NCBI GenBank assembly: GCA_031275955.1
Contig: JAISNZ010000050.1
Location: 1 to 5,054 of the forward strand
DNA: 5,054 nucleotides
Source: Desulfovibrio sp.
GTDB lineage: Bacteria; Desulfobacterota; Desulfovibrionia; Desulfovibrionales; Desulfovibrionaceae
Reading direction: 5' to 3'
Both the position numbers and the translations under genes were made by a program. Numbering within the stretch: the first letter of the stretch is position 1; every line of letters starts with the position of its first letter. Under the pieces are notes generated by a model that was not told where the DNA came from, did not search any database, and worked only from the letters and a program-made list of their open reading frames with translations. Below are positions 4,464 to 5,054 of the stretch, in pieces.

Positions 4464-5054
4464 ATGCGGATCCTCTATTTCACCTCCTCCTCCAACAAAA
4501 GCGGCGGTAGCCGGCAGGCCCTCTATCTGGCCCGGGGCATGGAGGCGCGCGGGCACAGCGTGGCCTTTTTTCTGCCCGGCTCCTCCTCCCTGCCCCAACT
4601 GGACCCGGACTGGCAAGGCTGGCGGCCTCTCGGCCCGCCAGCCACCTGGAAATCCGCCCTGGAAACGGCCTTGCGCGCCTCCCCGGGCCCTGCCGTGATT
4701 CACGCCTTCCACAATGCCGCCCTCAAGCGTCTGGCCTGGTGGAGCCTTTTCTGGAAACAGCGCGCCGTCTGCTTCGCCCAGCGGGGAGTCCTCTTCTGGC
4801 CGCGCAATCCCCTCCCCTACTGGTCTCCCGGCATTGCCTGTTTCGTGGTCAATACCGCAGCCTGCGCCCGGGTTCTCCGCGCCATCGGCCTTCCTTCGCG
4901 CCGCATCCGCCTTGTGCCCAACGCCATTCCGAAGGAACGCGTCACCCCGACGCTTTCACGCGCCAGGATCCGCGCCGCTCTCGGCCTGGCCCCGGAAGAT
5001 CTGGTCTTCGGCGCCATTGCGGACTCCTCTCCCGTCAAAGGCGTGCCCATCCTC
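4464..5054 (+). CDS. Glycosyltransferase, GT-B fold (family 4-like), N-terminal part
   Basis: The frame runs open from ATG at 4464 to the right edge (197 codons, no stop), so the gene is cut by the window. The start MRILYFTSSS is a typical beta-strand of a GT-B N-terminal domain. A glycine-rich turn (SGGS, 13-16), the helix QALYLARGMEARG (18-30) and the strand HSVAFFLP (31-38) follow. The linker to the second domain carries RLVPNAIP (149-156), matching the common VPNGID region, then ALGLAPEDLVFGAIADSSPVKG (172-193), matching the usual start of the nucleotide-sugar-binding domain with Pro-x-Lys-Gly. The expected E-x7-E motif would lie beyond the edge. The middle is rich in tryptophan (residues 92, 93, 97, 112, 120). 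The likely role is transfer of a sugar in lipopolysaccharide or another surface polysaccharide on the cytoplasmic face of the membrane. Donor and acceptor cannot be told. No Shine-Dalgarno sequence precedes the ATG. An in-frame TTG at 4428 is a less likely start. Confidence 0.88.
   Translation, partial: MRILYFTSSSNKSGGSRQALYLARGMEARGHSVAFFLPGSSSLPQLDPDWQGWRPLGPPATWKSALETALRASPGPAVIHAFHNAALKRLAWWSLFWKQRAVCFAQRGVLFWPRNPLPYWSPGIACFVVNTAACARVLRAIGLPSRRIRLVPNAIPKERVTPTLSRARIRAALGLAPEDLVFGAIADSSPVKGVPIL

Noticed and set aside
4354..4698. Plus-strand frame overlapping the glycosyltransferase start, and the minus-strand frame 4365-4712
   Set aside because: Both lie in other frames over the riboswitch promoter region and the glycosyltransferase gene and have no domain signal. 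The glycosyltransferase frame has clear GT-B features.
1..5054. tRNA, rRNA, CRISPR array, insertion sequence or phage genes
   Set aside because: I saw no cloverleaf, no regularly spaced repeats, no transposase or integrase motifs and no terminal inverted repeats with target duplication.

Overview
The window is GC-rich and tightly packed. It carries three leftward (minus-strand) metabolic genes and the start of one rightward (plus-strand) gene. Coding regions are strongly GC-biased at third codon positions. That bias produces long antisense open frames, which I treat as shadows. The gene content suggests a Gram-negative anaerobe, most likely a sulfate-reducing relative of Desulfovibrio or Bilophila: a short (433-residue) anaerobe-type ThiC, a fused nitrilase/NAD synthetase-type protein and a GT-B glycosyltransferase. 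The lineage is an inference from protein style, not from a marker gene.

Layout from left to right. Positions 1-116 are a markedly AT-rich flank with two inverted repeats and no gene I can support. Positions 117-1757 (minus) encode a 546-residue protein with the full architecture of glutamine-dependent NAD+ synthetase (NadE). It has lost the nitrilase catalytic cysteine (Gly152) and has a broken ATP PP-loop (SGDAGS instead of SGGxDS). Its TTG start overlaps the stop codon of dapB (1754-2530, minus), an intact dihydrodipicolinate reductase. Positions 2531-2830 form a gene-free spacer rich in hairpins. Positions 2831-4132 (minus) encode ThiC, the HMP-phosphate synthase of thiamine biosynthesis. 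Positions 4133-4463 hold the thiC leader, with a clear TPP riboswitch (4265-4357), two competing hairpins in the expression platform, and back-to-back promoter candidates. From 4464 to the right edge runs the N-terminal 197 residues of a glycosyltransferase (plus strand, cut by the window), probably for cell-surface polysaccharide.

How the genes work together: thiC is very probably repressed by thiamine pyrophosphate through its leader. A 300-base spacer and a terminator-like structure at the thiC 3' end suggest that dapB is expressed separately. dapB and the NadE-like gene form a translationally coupled pair. The most unusual item is the NadE-like protein. Both active sites are altered at residues normally considered essential, yet the frame is full length and embedded in an operon. 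This looks like a pseudoenzyme or a repurposed paralogue, not an ordinary NAD+ synthetase.
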